This document shows positions 40,160 to 48,404 of a stretch of 64,000 bases of DNA, piece by piece. Positions within the stretch are counted from its first letter, which is position 1. The number at the start of each line of letters is the position of its first letter. The notes beneath the pieces are model-generated. The model saw nothing but the letters and a program-made list of their open reading frames with translations, was not told the DNA's origin and ran no database searches. The DNA is from Opitutaceae bacterium TAV5. Its GTDB lineage: Bacteria > Verrucomicrobiota > Verrucomicrobiia > Opitutales > Opitutaceae. The stretch is from positions 2,775,001 through 2,839,000 of the forward strand of contig CP007053.1 of the NCBI GenBank assembly GCA_000242935.3, read 5' to 3'. Made by a program: the position numbers and the translations under genes.

Positions 40160-42682
40160 ATGAACCTTCCATTCTGCTCCTGTTCCCGTCGGCCACCGTT
40201 TCCTGTCTTTCGCGTCGTTTCCGTTCGCGCCGGCGCCCTGTTGATCGCTCTGTTCTTGCTGATCCCGTTATCCGGATACCCAGCGTCGGAACCGGGCACA
40301 TTTCTGATCGATCCGGGGCAGGGTGGTTTCGATGCGGGCTCCCTGCCGGCGCCAGGATGGTCCACCAGTTTGCTCGCCGGTGCCTCTGCGGTGGCGATCG
40401 ATCCTGCCGTCCAGTCACCTTTTTCGGCCGGTGCCGGCTCGCTGCTGCTTCACGATGCCGATGACGGTACTTCCGGAAATACCGGCCCGCGCGTGTCCCG
40501 AAGTTTTGTAGCCCAGGCGTGCGGAAGCGGCTCTTCTGGCACGCTCCTGTGGTCATTCGAGTACCGGATTCCGGAGGGTGCGCCCGACTCGACCGAGTTC
40601 TCCATCCGGCTCGCGCAGAATCTGGCCAGCGGAGTTATCGGGCCGGAGCTTTTCCTCGGGCGAGGCGGTTACCTGCAAGCGCGCAACGGTTCCTCGTTGG
40701 TGCCGTTGCTGGCTGTCGCGGCCGGGACTTGGTATCATGTGGAGGTGACGGTGCGTCTGGAGACGAGGACCTATGATGTGGCGGTGGCGTCCCTTGCCGC
40801 CGATGGCGAAACGGGACCGCTCGTCGTGCTCGCATCCGGTTTCGGTTTCTTTAACACGCCCGTCAGCCTGGCGGTGCTGGCTTCCCAGGATACGGTTGCC
40901 GGTACTGCCGGCGGTGCGCTTCACCTGGACAACATTACCCTCCGCGTGGCGGCGGAGACCGATGCGGTTGTCTATAACGTCAAGGCTTTCGGGGCGGCGG
41001 GTGATGGCATCGCCGATGATGGAGCCGCCATCGCTTCCGCCGTGGCGACGCTCAAATCAGCGGGCCTCGCCGGTGTCCTTTATTTCCCGGACGGCCGCTA
41101 CCGACGGGGGAGCAGCGGGCACGGTCTCGTCCTCAACGGCGTTTCCGATACCACGGTGCTGTTTGCGCCGGATGCCGTCCTTGTGATGGACAATCTGGTT
41201 ATTCAAAACGGGAAAAAAGTGGGTTCAGGGCACGGCGTGTATGTGCAAGGCCCGGGTGCGCGCCTCTCGTTCATCGGTGTGCATGTCCGGTGGGCGGAGC
41301 TGGCCGGGGCACGCAGCATGGGCGACGGATTTCGTTTTCTCGGGTATCCCGGAGAGGAGGGCAATATACTCGAGGATCTGCATTTTCGGGACTGCCGCAC
41401 GGAACGCAGTCCGCAAACGGGTGCGATATTTCTGGGATGCGCGACGGTCGATGTCCGGAATTTTTATGTCGAGGACAGTCTGGCCGACGGACTCCATTTC
41501 AACGCCTGCAACTCGGTGACTGTTGACACGGTGACCGGTATCAATACGGGCGACGACACGCTGGCTTTCGTGACGTACTACGATCCAGTTCTCATCTACG
41601 ATCAGTCGCACTACAACCAGCCGGATCTGAATCCGGTCTGGAATAATGCCCACTCGACGGCTACCGGCATCACGTCGATCGGCGGTGCCGCCAACGGCGT
41701 CCGTATTTCCGGAGGCCGCGACATCACGGTGTCCGACGTTTACGTGGATGGGAAAGCGTCCTGCGGCGTCGTGATCGACAGCGCCCGGGCCGATGGCATG
41801 AACGTCAGGTGGACCTATCTGGCTTCCCGGGGAATCACGCTTTCCGATCTGACGCTGCTGAACTGCGACACGGGGTTGCTCGTGCACTACAACCCTGCGA
41901 CCAACCCGCTTTCTTCCGATCCGGTGTGGTCCGGATTCGATGTGACAGTGACGGGGGCGAATACGATCAGCGGGGCGGCCAACGATTCGATCCACCTCTG
42001 GAATTGTGCCGCCATTCCAGGTGACAACGGACAGATAACCGGGGGCGTTCGCATTGCCGGAGTCGAGGCCGCCGGCCGCAGGATTCGCGTCCGCAACAGT
42101 CGCAACTGTTCCCTGACGGACATCTCGCTGGAGGGTGCCTCGTTTGCCGTTATCGGCGCCACGACGATTTCACCCGACCTCGGCGATTTGCCAGACAGCG
42201 ACATTGCGCTCGATGACATCGTGGTTACCGGCGGCAGCCTCCTTGTGCAAAACGGACGGGGTTTTACTGTCGGTTCGCTCGAGGTTCGGGATGCACCGAC
42301 CGATGGCGTGATTTTCCAGAACGTGGTCCAGCCGGCGGGTTATCCGGCGGTCAGCTCGATCGCGGTCACGTACCCGAATCGCAACAACCAGGCGGGCGCC
42401 CGGGCGCTCCTGCTGGCGAAATGTCAGGGACTGACGATCGATAATTACGACCTGATCCAGGACGATCACCCGATCCGCTCGGTGGAGATCGGCGGGGGCG
42501 ACGCTGCGGCGGTTACCTCCGATGTGGCGGTCATGAACATGAACTACGTCAGTGGCATCGTGCCGCTCTCCCCCGGTCACGTGATTCAGGGCGGCGCGTG
42601 GGCGCCCGTATCGTGGTACCTGAACTTGTATTACTCCGATACTGCCGGCCAGAACTCGGGACACTACCTTCATGTGCCATGA
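40160..42682 (+). CDS. Secreted beta-helix polysaccharide-degrading enzyme (Pectate_lyase_3/GH28-like)
   Basis: 840 residues from ATG 40160; 17 earlier in-frame codons precede the signal peptide (ALLIALFLLIPLSGYPAS). Residues about 20-270 form a LamG-like sandwich (FLIDPGQGGFDAGSLPAPGW, LWSFEYRIPEG, LHLDNITLRVA). The beta-helix then opens with VYNVKAFGAAGDGIADDGAA, GVLYFPDGRYRRG, and continues with helix coils (NFYVEDSLADGLHFNACNSV, GINTGDDTLAF with its GDD motif). GDD and DGLHFN are where GH28-like enzymes place catalytic aspartates, but the family is not certain. Last enzyme gene of the cluster; a third LacI follows after about 200 bp. Confidence 0.85.
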   Translation: MNLPFCSCSRRPPFPVFRVVSVRAGALLIALFLLIPLSGYPASEPGTFLIDPGQGGFDAGSLPAPGWSTSLLAGASAVAIDPAVQSPFSAGAGSLLLHDADDGTSGNTGPRVSRSFVAQACGSGSSGTLLWSFEYRIPEGAPDSTEFSIRLAQNLASGVIGPELFLGRGGYLQARNGSSLVPLLAVAAGTWYHVEVTVRLETRTYDVAVASLAADGETGPLVVLASGFGFFNTPVSLAVLASQDTVAGTAGGALHLDNITLRVAAETDAVVYNVKAFGAAGDGIADDGAAIASAVATLKSAGLAGVLYFPDGRYRRGSSGHGLVLNGVSDTTVLFAPDAVLVMDNLVIQNGKKVGSGHGVYVQGPGARLSFIGVHVRWAELAGARSMGDGFRFLGYPGEEGNILEDLHFRDCRTERSPQTGAIFLGCATVDVRNFYVEDSLADGLHFNACNSVTVDTVTGINTGDDTLAFVTYYDPVLIYDQSHYNQPDLNPVWNNAHSTATGITSIGGAANGVRISGGRDITVSDVYVDGKASCGVVIDSARADGMNVRWTYLASRGITLSDLTLLNCDTGLLVHYNPATNPLSSDPVWSGFDVTVTGANTISGAANDSIHLWNCAAIPGDNGQITGGVRIAGVEAAGRRIRVRNSRNCSLTDISLEGASFAVIGATTISPDLGDLPDSDIALDDIVVTGGSLLVQNGRGFTVGSLEVRDAPTDGVIFQNVVQPAGYPAVSSIAVTYPNRNNQAGARALLLAKCQGLTIDNYDLIQDDHPIRSVEIGGGDAAAVTSDVAVMNMNYVSGIVPLSPGHVIQGGAWAPVSWYLNLYYSDTAGQNSGHYLHVP

Positions 42683-42878
42683 CAGGAACGACCTCCGATG
42701 GCAGATCCGAAACGGGTGAGGGGAATCAGCGGGCTTCGGCGGCCTCGACGATGCGGTGCGCCATCCCGGTCATCCCCGGAAAATCATGGAGTGAGGCATG
42801 GGCCGGATATCATAAAGACGCTTCTCCCGTTGGCCGGGTGCTTGCATTTCCGGCTTTCGGCTGTTTGTGAGATGGCAA

Positions 42879-43928
42879 ATGGCCGAACCCGCCCATATCT
42901 CCATCCGTGATCTCGCTGCCCGGCTGGGGCTGGGCCGGACTGCCGTGTCGATGGCGCTGCGGAATCATCCGCACATATCCGAAAAGACACGACAGCGCGT
43001 GCAGGCCGAGGCGGAGCGGCTCGGCTATCGCCCCAATGCGCTGGTCACCGCTCTCATGTCGCAAATCCGCACCCGTCGGGTGAAGCGCAGCGGCGAGACC
43101 ATCGCCTTTTTCAGCGCCTGGAAAACCCGGGAAGAATGGATCGACGCCAACCCGCACGACCGGATTCTTCAGGGCGCCAGCGTCCGCGCCGGGCATCTCG
43201 GCTTTCGCGTCGAACCCTTCTGGCTTGGCTTGCGTGGTGGCGACTCCGCCCGCATTGCCCGCATCCTGCGCGCCCGTGCTGTACGCGGCGCCATTATCGG
43301 CCCCATGCCGCTCGATCTCGAAACGCTGCAATTTGACTGGAACAGTTTTTGTGCCGTCGCCGTCGGCTATTCCTTTTCGCAGCAGAACTTCGACCGCGTA
43401 ACCAACAACCATTTCAACATCATCCGGCTTTGCTACGATAATCTATGGCGTCTCGGGCATCGTCGTATCGGTCTGGCGATTACAAAGGAGTCGGATGATC
43501 GCGTGCAACATTTGTGGCTGGGCGGTTTCAGCACGAGCCAGCAAGTGCTCGGAGGCTCGGCCATCCCGCCTCTCTGGCTGGAACACTGGGAGAGTCATCC
43601 GGATTCGAAAAAGCAATTCCTGAAATGGTATCGCGCTCACAAGCCCGATGCCGTTCTCGGCATCGGACCCGACAATCCCCTGCACTGGATGCGCGAAGCC
43701 GGCATCAGCGTTCCCCGGCAGACAAGCTACGCCAACATCGATCTCGATCTCTGGAAAAAGGGTGTGGTGGCGGGAGCATTGCAGGATATGAACGCCGTCG
43801 GAGCCGGAGCCGTGGATTTGGTCACGGCGGGAATCAGCCGCAACGAATGCGGCATCCCTGCCAGCCCCAAGATCATCCTCATGGACGCCGCTTGGTCCGA
43901 CGGGCGTACGGTTGCGCGTCGTGGATGA
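42879..43928 (+). CDS. LacI-family transcriptional regulator
   Basis: 349 residues from ATG 42879; GTG 42867 would add four. HTH: ISIRDLAARLGLGRTAVSMA, followed by LRNHPHISEKTRQRVQAEAE and the hinge YRPNALVTALMSQ. The effector domain contains GFRVEPFWLGLRGGDSARIA and GHRRIGLAITKESDDRVQHL; it ends NECGIPASPKIILMDAAWSD. It shares the rightward strand with the beta-helix gene 196 bp upstream and may be a second regulator of that cluster, or a paralogous remnant of a neighbouring one. Confidence 0.9.
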   Translation: MAEPAHISIRDLAARLGLGRTAVSMALRNHPHISEKTRQRVQAEAERLGYRPNALVTALMSQIRTRRVKRSGETIAFFSAWKTREEWIDANPHDRILQGASVRAGHLGFRVEPFWLGLRGGDSARIARILRARAVRGAIIGPMPLDLETLQFDWNSFCAVAVGYSFSQQNFDRVTNNHFNIIRLCYDNLWRLGHRRIGLAITKESDDRVQHLWLGGFSTSQQVLGGSAIPPLWLEHWESHPDSKKQFLKWYRAHKPDAVLGIGPDNPLHWMREAGISVPRQTSYANIDLDLWKKGVVAGALQDMNAVGAGAVDLVTAGISRNECGIPASPKIILMDAAWSDGRTVARRG

Positions 43929-44011
43929 TGCTTGCCAAATCCGGGAAGGGTTGGAGGGGGGGGCAGTAATGGAGCGGCAGCGTCCCGCCCCTACGGGCAG
44001 CTACGCTGACA

Positions 44012-44281
44012 TCAGATTGAATCGCACCCGGCGGGGAGGGGGCGGGGGATCATGTCTCTGTTTTCGATAGAGAGCCGGATAGTCTCCTCGATTTTGCGGA
44101 CGGCGGCGATGTCGATGTTGCCGCGGGCCACGTGTGCGCGGACGGCGTTGTTGAATTCCAGCCGTTGCCAGGGGGTCCAGACAGCGCCCTTGTGAGCGGA
44201 GACAAGGGAGACAGCCTCCTGCCAGTTGGCGTCCCGCATGTAGAGTGATACGAGGACCGAGGTGTCAAAACAGGCGCTCAT
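44012..44281 (-). pseudogene. C-terminally truncated PIN-domain toxin (VapC-like)
   Basis: 89 residues from ATG 44281, which overlaps the TGA of the antitoxin gene. CFDTSVLVSLYMRDANWQEA carries the first PIN aspartate (Asp6), and WQRLEFNNAVRAH the conserved glutamate (Glu42). Intact PIN toxins run to about 130 residues and have two more acidic residues near 95 and 115. Here the frame ends PRPLPAGCDSI, and the lost part is not found in other frames downstream, where a GGAGCGGCAGCGTCCCGCCC repeat fragment (about 43971-43990) begins instead. The nuclease centre is therefore incomplete and the toxin probably inactive. Confidence 0.65.
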
Positions 44282-44505
44282 TCGCGGCCGGGGATGATGC
44301 GCCACGCTTCTTCGCCCTCAAAGCGTCCGGCGAGGTGAGCGGTGAGTTTGTCGTAATCGACCTTGCCCTTGCGGCGGCTGACACCCGCTCCGGCCAGTTT
44401 GCCAAGCACGTAGGCGTTGAAGCTTTTTTTGGCGCGGCGTGCCTGCGCTTGCAGACGCTTTTTTTCCTTGTCGGAGACCTTGAGTGTGATCGTTGCGGTT
44501 GGCAT
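44278..44505 (-). CDS. Antitoxin-like ribbon-helix-helix protein
   Basis: 75 residues from ATG 44505. TATITLKVSDKEKKRLQAQA begins with an RHH-type strand followed by a basic helix (RRAKKSFNAYVLGKLAGAG). The C-terminal half (YDKLTAHLAGRFEGEEAWRI) would be the toxin-neutralising tail. It overlaps the PIN gene by 4 bp (ATGA), the usual vapBC order. With the toxin truncated it may now be an orphan. Confidence 0.7.
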   Translation of the reverse strand: MPTATITLKVSDKEKKRLQAQARRAKKSFNAYVLGKLAGAGVSRRKGKVDYDKLTAHLAGRFEGEEAWRIIPGRE

Positions 44506-44762
44506 GATGCGAAGTATGATAGCGCCAGTGGACGGGTCAAGAGGCCGGGCGGGAGGGAGGGTCGCGCGAACCCGAACCGGCTGCCATTGCCCGCCTGTGC
44601 TGTCCGTGTTCTGCTCCACCCCGTGCGCGCTCATTCCGCCTTTGCTCCCCGTCTCCGGTCCATTCGTTTACGCCCCCGGGAGTTCTCCGCTCCGGGCGTT
44701 ATTGCTGCCGATGACACCGGTTTTCCCGAAAATGAAGGTAAAAGCGGGAATGGCGGTTTTGG

Positions 44763-46136
44763 CTACGCCGGGTTTTTCCAGACATACCGTCGTCGGGGAT
44801 CGCGGTTGTTTTTCCCTACGGGAATGACAAGGCCCAGCCGCTCCAGCCTGGCCATGCGGGTACGGATCGTGCGGGTTGTGACACCCAGCGCAGTGGCGAT
44901 TTCCTTCGGCGCCAGGCCATCGGCAGCTTCATGAGAGATGAGGAGTTGACGGATTTGTTCCCCTGCGGGATCGAGCGCCGGAGCCGTCATCGCAACCGGG
45001 ACAAGCGGGAGGATGGCCCGGAAACGGAAGGGCAGTTCCTCGAAGCGCGGCGGAGGCAGGCCGGCGTCTGCGCATGCGGCTACGGCCCGCTGGATGCCGC
45101 TGCCCCACTGCTCGATGTAGCCGAGTTCCTTGAAGACGCGTCCGATCACGCGATTGCGGAGGCGCGAGACTCCTTGCGTGATGTCCTCGATGGTGAGGCC
45201 GGCGAGGAGAATCCCGGGATTCTCGATTTCGAGGCGGTCGTCGAACAGCGACACCCGGACGGGCGCTCCTGCCTGTGAGTAATCGGCATGCACGATGGCA
45301 TTGACCAGCAATTCGCGGGCGGCGCGCAGCGGAATGCTTTCACCGGGTGTGTTGCGCAGCCCGTCGATGCGAACAGGGCGGTTCGAATGCCGCCGGATGA
45401 AACCGTATGCCTCCTCGAGCGCCTGCGGGAGGAGTTTGGTGGATTCGAGCGTATCGGCGAGCCGGGTTTTGTCCGTTCCGGAAAAACGCCCGCACTGAAT
45501 CCATGCGTCGGGAAAGCGGCGTGTGTGGTCACGCCCGAAGAGAAGAAAACCGCCGGTAGAGGGAACTTCGCGCCGGGCGTGCCGGACGAGAATCCGGAGG
45601 GTCTGGAGCGTTGCGGAGGTGAGTTTGATGCGGGGGGAAAACAGGGCTGCGGCCGCTTCGAGGTCGAGATCGGCGCGACCGAATTCAGGGAGGGGGATCT
45701 CGTCAAACGTTTCGCTTGCGGACAGGCGCTGCATTTCCCGAATGAGCGCGATGTCGGCCTTGCGGTTGGTGGAACCCAGGCGGACAAACACGCCGTTTTC
45801 CGGACCGAGGTTTTTGAGGAAGCAGGGGCTGCTGTTTCCAGGGTAAACCTCGATGCGCATGAGCTGGGCTCCGCGCCACGAAAGGATTTCGAGAGTGGGA
45901 ACGAGCCGCGGGGAAATGCGGTCGGCGATCAGGCTGGCGAGGCGTTCCTCTTCCTTGAGCGGATCGGCGAGGCCTCCGGTTTTCCTGGTCTTGTCGTCAA
46001 CACCGACAAGCATGATGCCTCCGGCCGTATTGGCAAAGGCGACGATCGTCTTGAGCACGTTGTCGGGCGAAGACAGGTCGCGCTTGAATTCCAGCGTCTT
46101 GCCCTCGGGTTGGCGAAGCAGTGCGGCGATGTCCAT
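44763..46136 (-). CDS. AlbA_2 (Schlafen-like) DNA-binding domain protein with ATPase-like and winged-helix domains
   Basis: 457 residues. N-terminal AlbA_2 domain: EGKTLEFKRDLSSPDNVLKT, IVAFANTAGGIMLVGVDDKT, ENGVFVRLGSTNRKAD. The middle has an ATP-dependent helicase-like/HATPase section (RAARELLVNAIVHADYSQAG, DDRLEIENPG, YIEQWGSGIQRAVAACADAG), typical of COG2865-type proteins. The C-terminus is a winged helix (APKEIATALGVTTRTIRTRM). Probably a transcriptional regulator; in some genomes relatives lie in defence islands. The neighbouring broken toxin-antitoxin pair and repeat fragment fit an accessory region. Divergent from the GntR-type gene. Confidence 0.87.
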   Translation of the reverse strand: MDIAALLRQPEGKTLEFKRDLSSPDNVLKTIVAFANTAGGIMLVGVDDKTRKTGGLADPLKEEERLASLIADRISPRLVPTLEILSWRGAQLMRIEVYPGNSSPCFLKNLGPENGVFVRLGSTNRKADIALIREMQRLSASETFDEIPLPEFGRADLDLEAAAALFSPRIKLTSATLQTLRILVRHARREVPSTGGFLLFGRDHTRRFPDAWIQCGRFSGTDKTRLADTLESTKLLPQALEEAYGFIRRHSNRPVRIDGLRNTPGESIPLRAARELLVNAIVHADYSQAGAPVRVSLFDDRLEIENPGILLAGLTIEDITQGVSRLRNRVIGRVFKELGYIEQWGSGIQRAVAACADAGLPPPRFEELPFRFRAILPLVPVAMTAPALDPAGEQIRQLLISHEAADGLAPKEIATALGVTTRTIRTRMARLERLGLVIPVGKNNRDPRRRYVWKNPA

Positions 46137-46233
46137 AACTAGGAAATGGAACTAGGAAGCCCGGAAGCGTCAAGCCTTCCGAGTCGGGCGGCCCGGTCCG
46201 GGGGGGGGGACCGGCGGGCCGAAGAGCAGGGGC

Positions 46234-46299
46234 GACGTTTCGCCGCACTTCATTCCAGCCACATTTCCGGCAGGAGGACGCGGTGGCTGCGCGGGCGGC
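46234..46299. repeat. 66-bp duplicate of the 3' end of the DUF3592 gene
   Basis: 64 of 66 bases equal 52690-52755, that is, the last ~16 codons of the gene at 52706 plus 16 bp downstream. Here they sit without the rest of the gene in the 358-bp gap between the AlbA_2 and GntR-type genes. The flanking GGTCCGGGGGGG/GGACCGG hairpin resembles the sequence flanking the other copy. It may be a recombination scar or a mobile repeat that carries the end of that gene. Confidence 0.7.
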
Positions 46300-46377
46300 A
46301 GTCTCTGGTGCTTGTTGGCGGACTCCGACAAATCGGGACAAGACAAGATAAGGGTAACCGGAGTTGTGCCTCTGGTC

Positions 46378-46393
46378 AGTGGACGTGTCCAGT
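46378..46393. promoter_or_regulatory. Palindrome upstream of the GntR-type gene (operator candidate)
   Basis: AGTGGACGTGTCCAGT, symmetrical but for one pair, lies about 100 bp upstream of the regulator start in the same gap as the 66-bp repeat. Size and symmetry suit a GntR-family site, but nothing else supports it. Confidence 0.3.
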
Positions 46394-46494
46394 ATCATGA
46401 CGCTTTCATTTTCCGGGAGACGAGGGCAGGTTTGCGGAAACCTTCACCACCTCCCCGTCACATCGCTTCCCTGTTGTTTCCATCACCGTTTCCG

Positions 46495-46767
46495 ATGTCC
46501 GCCACTACCGTCACTTCCGACACGCTTGCCGAGCTTCCGCCCCGCCAACAGGTGGAAACCCTCATCCGTACCTGGCTGAACACGGGACGTTACGGACCGG
46601 GCGACCTGCTTCCCACCGCGCGCGACATCGCCCATTTCTGCAATGACATCAGCAGGCCCACCGTCCGCCGCGTCCTCAAGGTCCTGATCGAAGAGGGACT
46701 CCTTCGCGGAGTCCAGGGCAAAGGCGTATATGTGAGCAACAGGACGAACATGGAAGGAAATTCGTAG
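46495..46767 (+). CDS. GntR-type winged-helix DNA-binding protein, HTH only
   Basis: 90 residues from ATG 46495. TLIRTWLNTGRYGPGDLLPT, ARDIAHFCNDISRPTVRRVL and KVLIEEGLLRGVQGKGVYVS form a complete GntR winged helix. The protein ends nine residues later, without the effector domain of normal GntR regulators (about 240 residues or more). It is either a minimal regulator or one that lost its sensor domain. It precedes the PEP-CTERM gene by 62 bp on the same strand and probably regulates the 46830-52634 group. Confidence 0.82.
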   Translation: MSATTVTSDTLAELPPRQQVETLIRTWLNTGRYGPGDLLPTARDIAHFCNDISRPTVRRVLKVLIEEGLLRGVQGKGVYVSNRTNMEGNS

Positions 46768-46829
46768 TTTAATAACCGATACTTGAGTACCTGTCTCGAA
46801 AACCCGAGTTCCAACCCAACCAGAATCAT

Positions 46830-47537
46830 ATGAAGACCCGATTCATCCAAATCGCCACCTTGCTCGCCGTCCTCATGGGACTGCCTGCGGTGCTCCACGC
46901 CGCTCTCTCCATCTCCGATGCGGACATTCAGGACGGCAAGTACATATACGACCTGACCTTCGCAGACATGACTACGACAAGCCCGTCCACGGGCCAATTT
47001 TTCGAGGACGTCTGGTCTTGGAGCAACATTGCGCTCTCGACGGAAGATAACTGGAAATATGTTCGCGCGATAGACACCTCGGCGAATTTCATCTACAAAT
47101 TCGATTTCAGTGATACGAATTTTCGTATCGAGAAAGTAGATATAGCGGGTACGGGACGGCTTTTCGGAGATACCACCGGAAACATTGTCGGCACCGTTTC
47201 GATTTATTACAGCCTGACCGGAAACGATGACGACTGGACCTTGATCACAAGCTCCGACAATAAAGGGTTCACCGGTTCAACGACAAACCGGGGGTACAAC
47301 ACCGCCGCAAGCATCACCCTTACGGAACTTGCCGAAACCTTCTGGTACAAGGTCGTGTTTGATGTGGAAAAAGGAACGGCGAGCACGCGTTATCAATGGA
47401 ATCGTATCAATTCGACTGACAATCCGTTCACCGTCACCTTCGATGTCGCCGCCGTTCCCGAGCCTGCAACGGTCGCTCTCCTGTCGGGACTCTCCGTTCT
47501 TCTCGTCGCTCTTTGCCTTGGCCGTCGCTTGCGCTGA
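46830..47537 (+). CDS. PEP-CTERM sorting-domain secreted protein
   Basis: 235 residues. Signal peptide MKTRFIQIATLLAVLMGLPA... is followed by YIYDLTFADMTTTSPSTGQF, FIYKFDFSDTNFRIEKVDIA, VSIYYSLTGNDDDWTLITSS and YQWNRINSTDNPFTVTFDVA, the same domain as the protein at 34612. C-terminus AAVPEPATVALLSGLSVLLV and GRRLR: PEP-CTERM signal. First structural gene of this locus; the next gene starts 101 bp downstream. Confidence 0.88.
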   Translation: MKTRFIQIATLLAVLMGLPAVLHAALSISDADIQDGKYIYDLTFADMTTTSPSTGQFFEDVWSWSNIALSTEDNWKYVRAIDTSANFIYKFDFSDTNFRIEKVDIAGTGRLFGDTTGNIVGTVSIYYSLTGNDDDWTLITSSDNKGFTGSTTNRGYNTAASITLTELAETFWYKVVFDVEKGTASTRYQWNRINSTDNPFTVTFDVAAVPEPATVALLSGLSVLLVALCLGRRLR

Positions 47538-47638
47538 ACATGCCGGCGCTTGCCAGCGTGGCTGCTCATCCGAAAACAGGGACGGGCGGCGATTCCCGCC
47601 CCGACTTTCCCGGCAGTACGGCTTTTCGATTTTTCCCC

Positions 47639-48319
47639 ATGAAAACACACTTCCGCCAATGTACGGCTTTTACGCTCGTCGAACTCCTTACCGTCATCGC
47701 CATCATCGGCACACTCGCAGCCATCCTCATTCCGACGGTCGGCATGGTTCGCCAGAAGGCACGTCATGCAAAATGCACGACGCACATGCGCGGTTTCCTC
47801 AACGCGGTGCCCCTCTACGCGATCGAAAACGGCGGACGCCTGCCCGTCTCGACTTACCGGGATCCCGACAACCCTGACAACGCTACCAACGTCGTGGAGG
47901 TTCGCGTTATCCTGGCGCCTTACATGTTTTCGATCCCGCCTGACGTAGCATCATGGAAGGTCTTCAACATGACCAAGGACAAGATGTGTGCCGTCGATAG
48001 CTGGATCTACGGTTTCAACTCGTACGTGAGCAAACTGCCCTTGTCCCAAATCAGCGAACCCTCGCGCCTCGCCTATATCATCGACGAGAAAAGCCGCTGG
48101 ATCAATGCGACAACCCTGAGCAGCTCGACCGGCGAAGCCGATTTGCGGAAGGCCGTTCCCAAACCTCACAACAAAAAAATCAACGTCGGTTTTCTCGACG
48201 GACATGTCGAAGCATGGCTGGTGAGCCAGATGACCTGGGCGCAATTCACCCGCAGCACCCCGAGCTACACCAACGGGCACGAAACCCAACACTTCGCCAC
48301 GGCGGAGTATGACCGGTAA
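47639..48319 (+). CDS. Prepilin-like protein with N-terminal cleavage/methylation motif
   Basis: 226 residues from ATG 47639 (MKTHFRQC); the earlier in-frame codons overlap the PEP-CTERM gene and lack similarity. [20 protein letters not shown] and ILIPTVGMVRQKARHAKCTT form the prepilin N-helix, with Ala instead of Gly before Phe, which prepilin peptidases tolerate less well. The C-terminal motif is VGFLDGHVEAWLVSQM. Same operon as the GH42-like gene. Confidence 0.88.
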   Translation: MKTHFRQCTAFTLVELLTVIAIIGTLAAILIPTVGMVRQKARHAKCTTHMRGFLNAVPLYAIENGGRLPVSTYRDPDNPDNATNVVEVRVILAPYMFSIPPDVASWKVFNMTKDKMCAVDSWIYGFNSYVSKLPLSQISEPSRLAYIIDEKSRWINATTLSSSTGEADLRKAVPKPHNKKINVGFLDGHVEAWLVSQMTWAQFTRSTPSYTNGHETQHFATAEYDR

Positions 48320-48404
48320 GATGATGGCCGTCTCTTCCGGCCTCCGTTTCTTGTCCACCGAAGGGTGATCCGGCTTTCGATTATCTCCATCCCTCCAATT
48401 TGCA

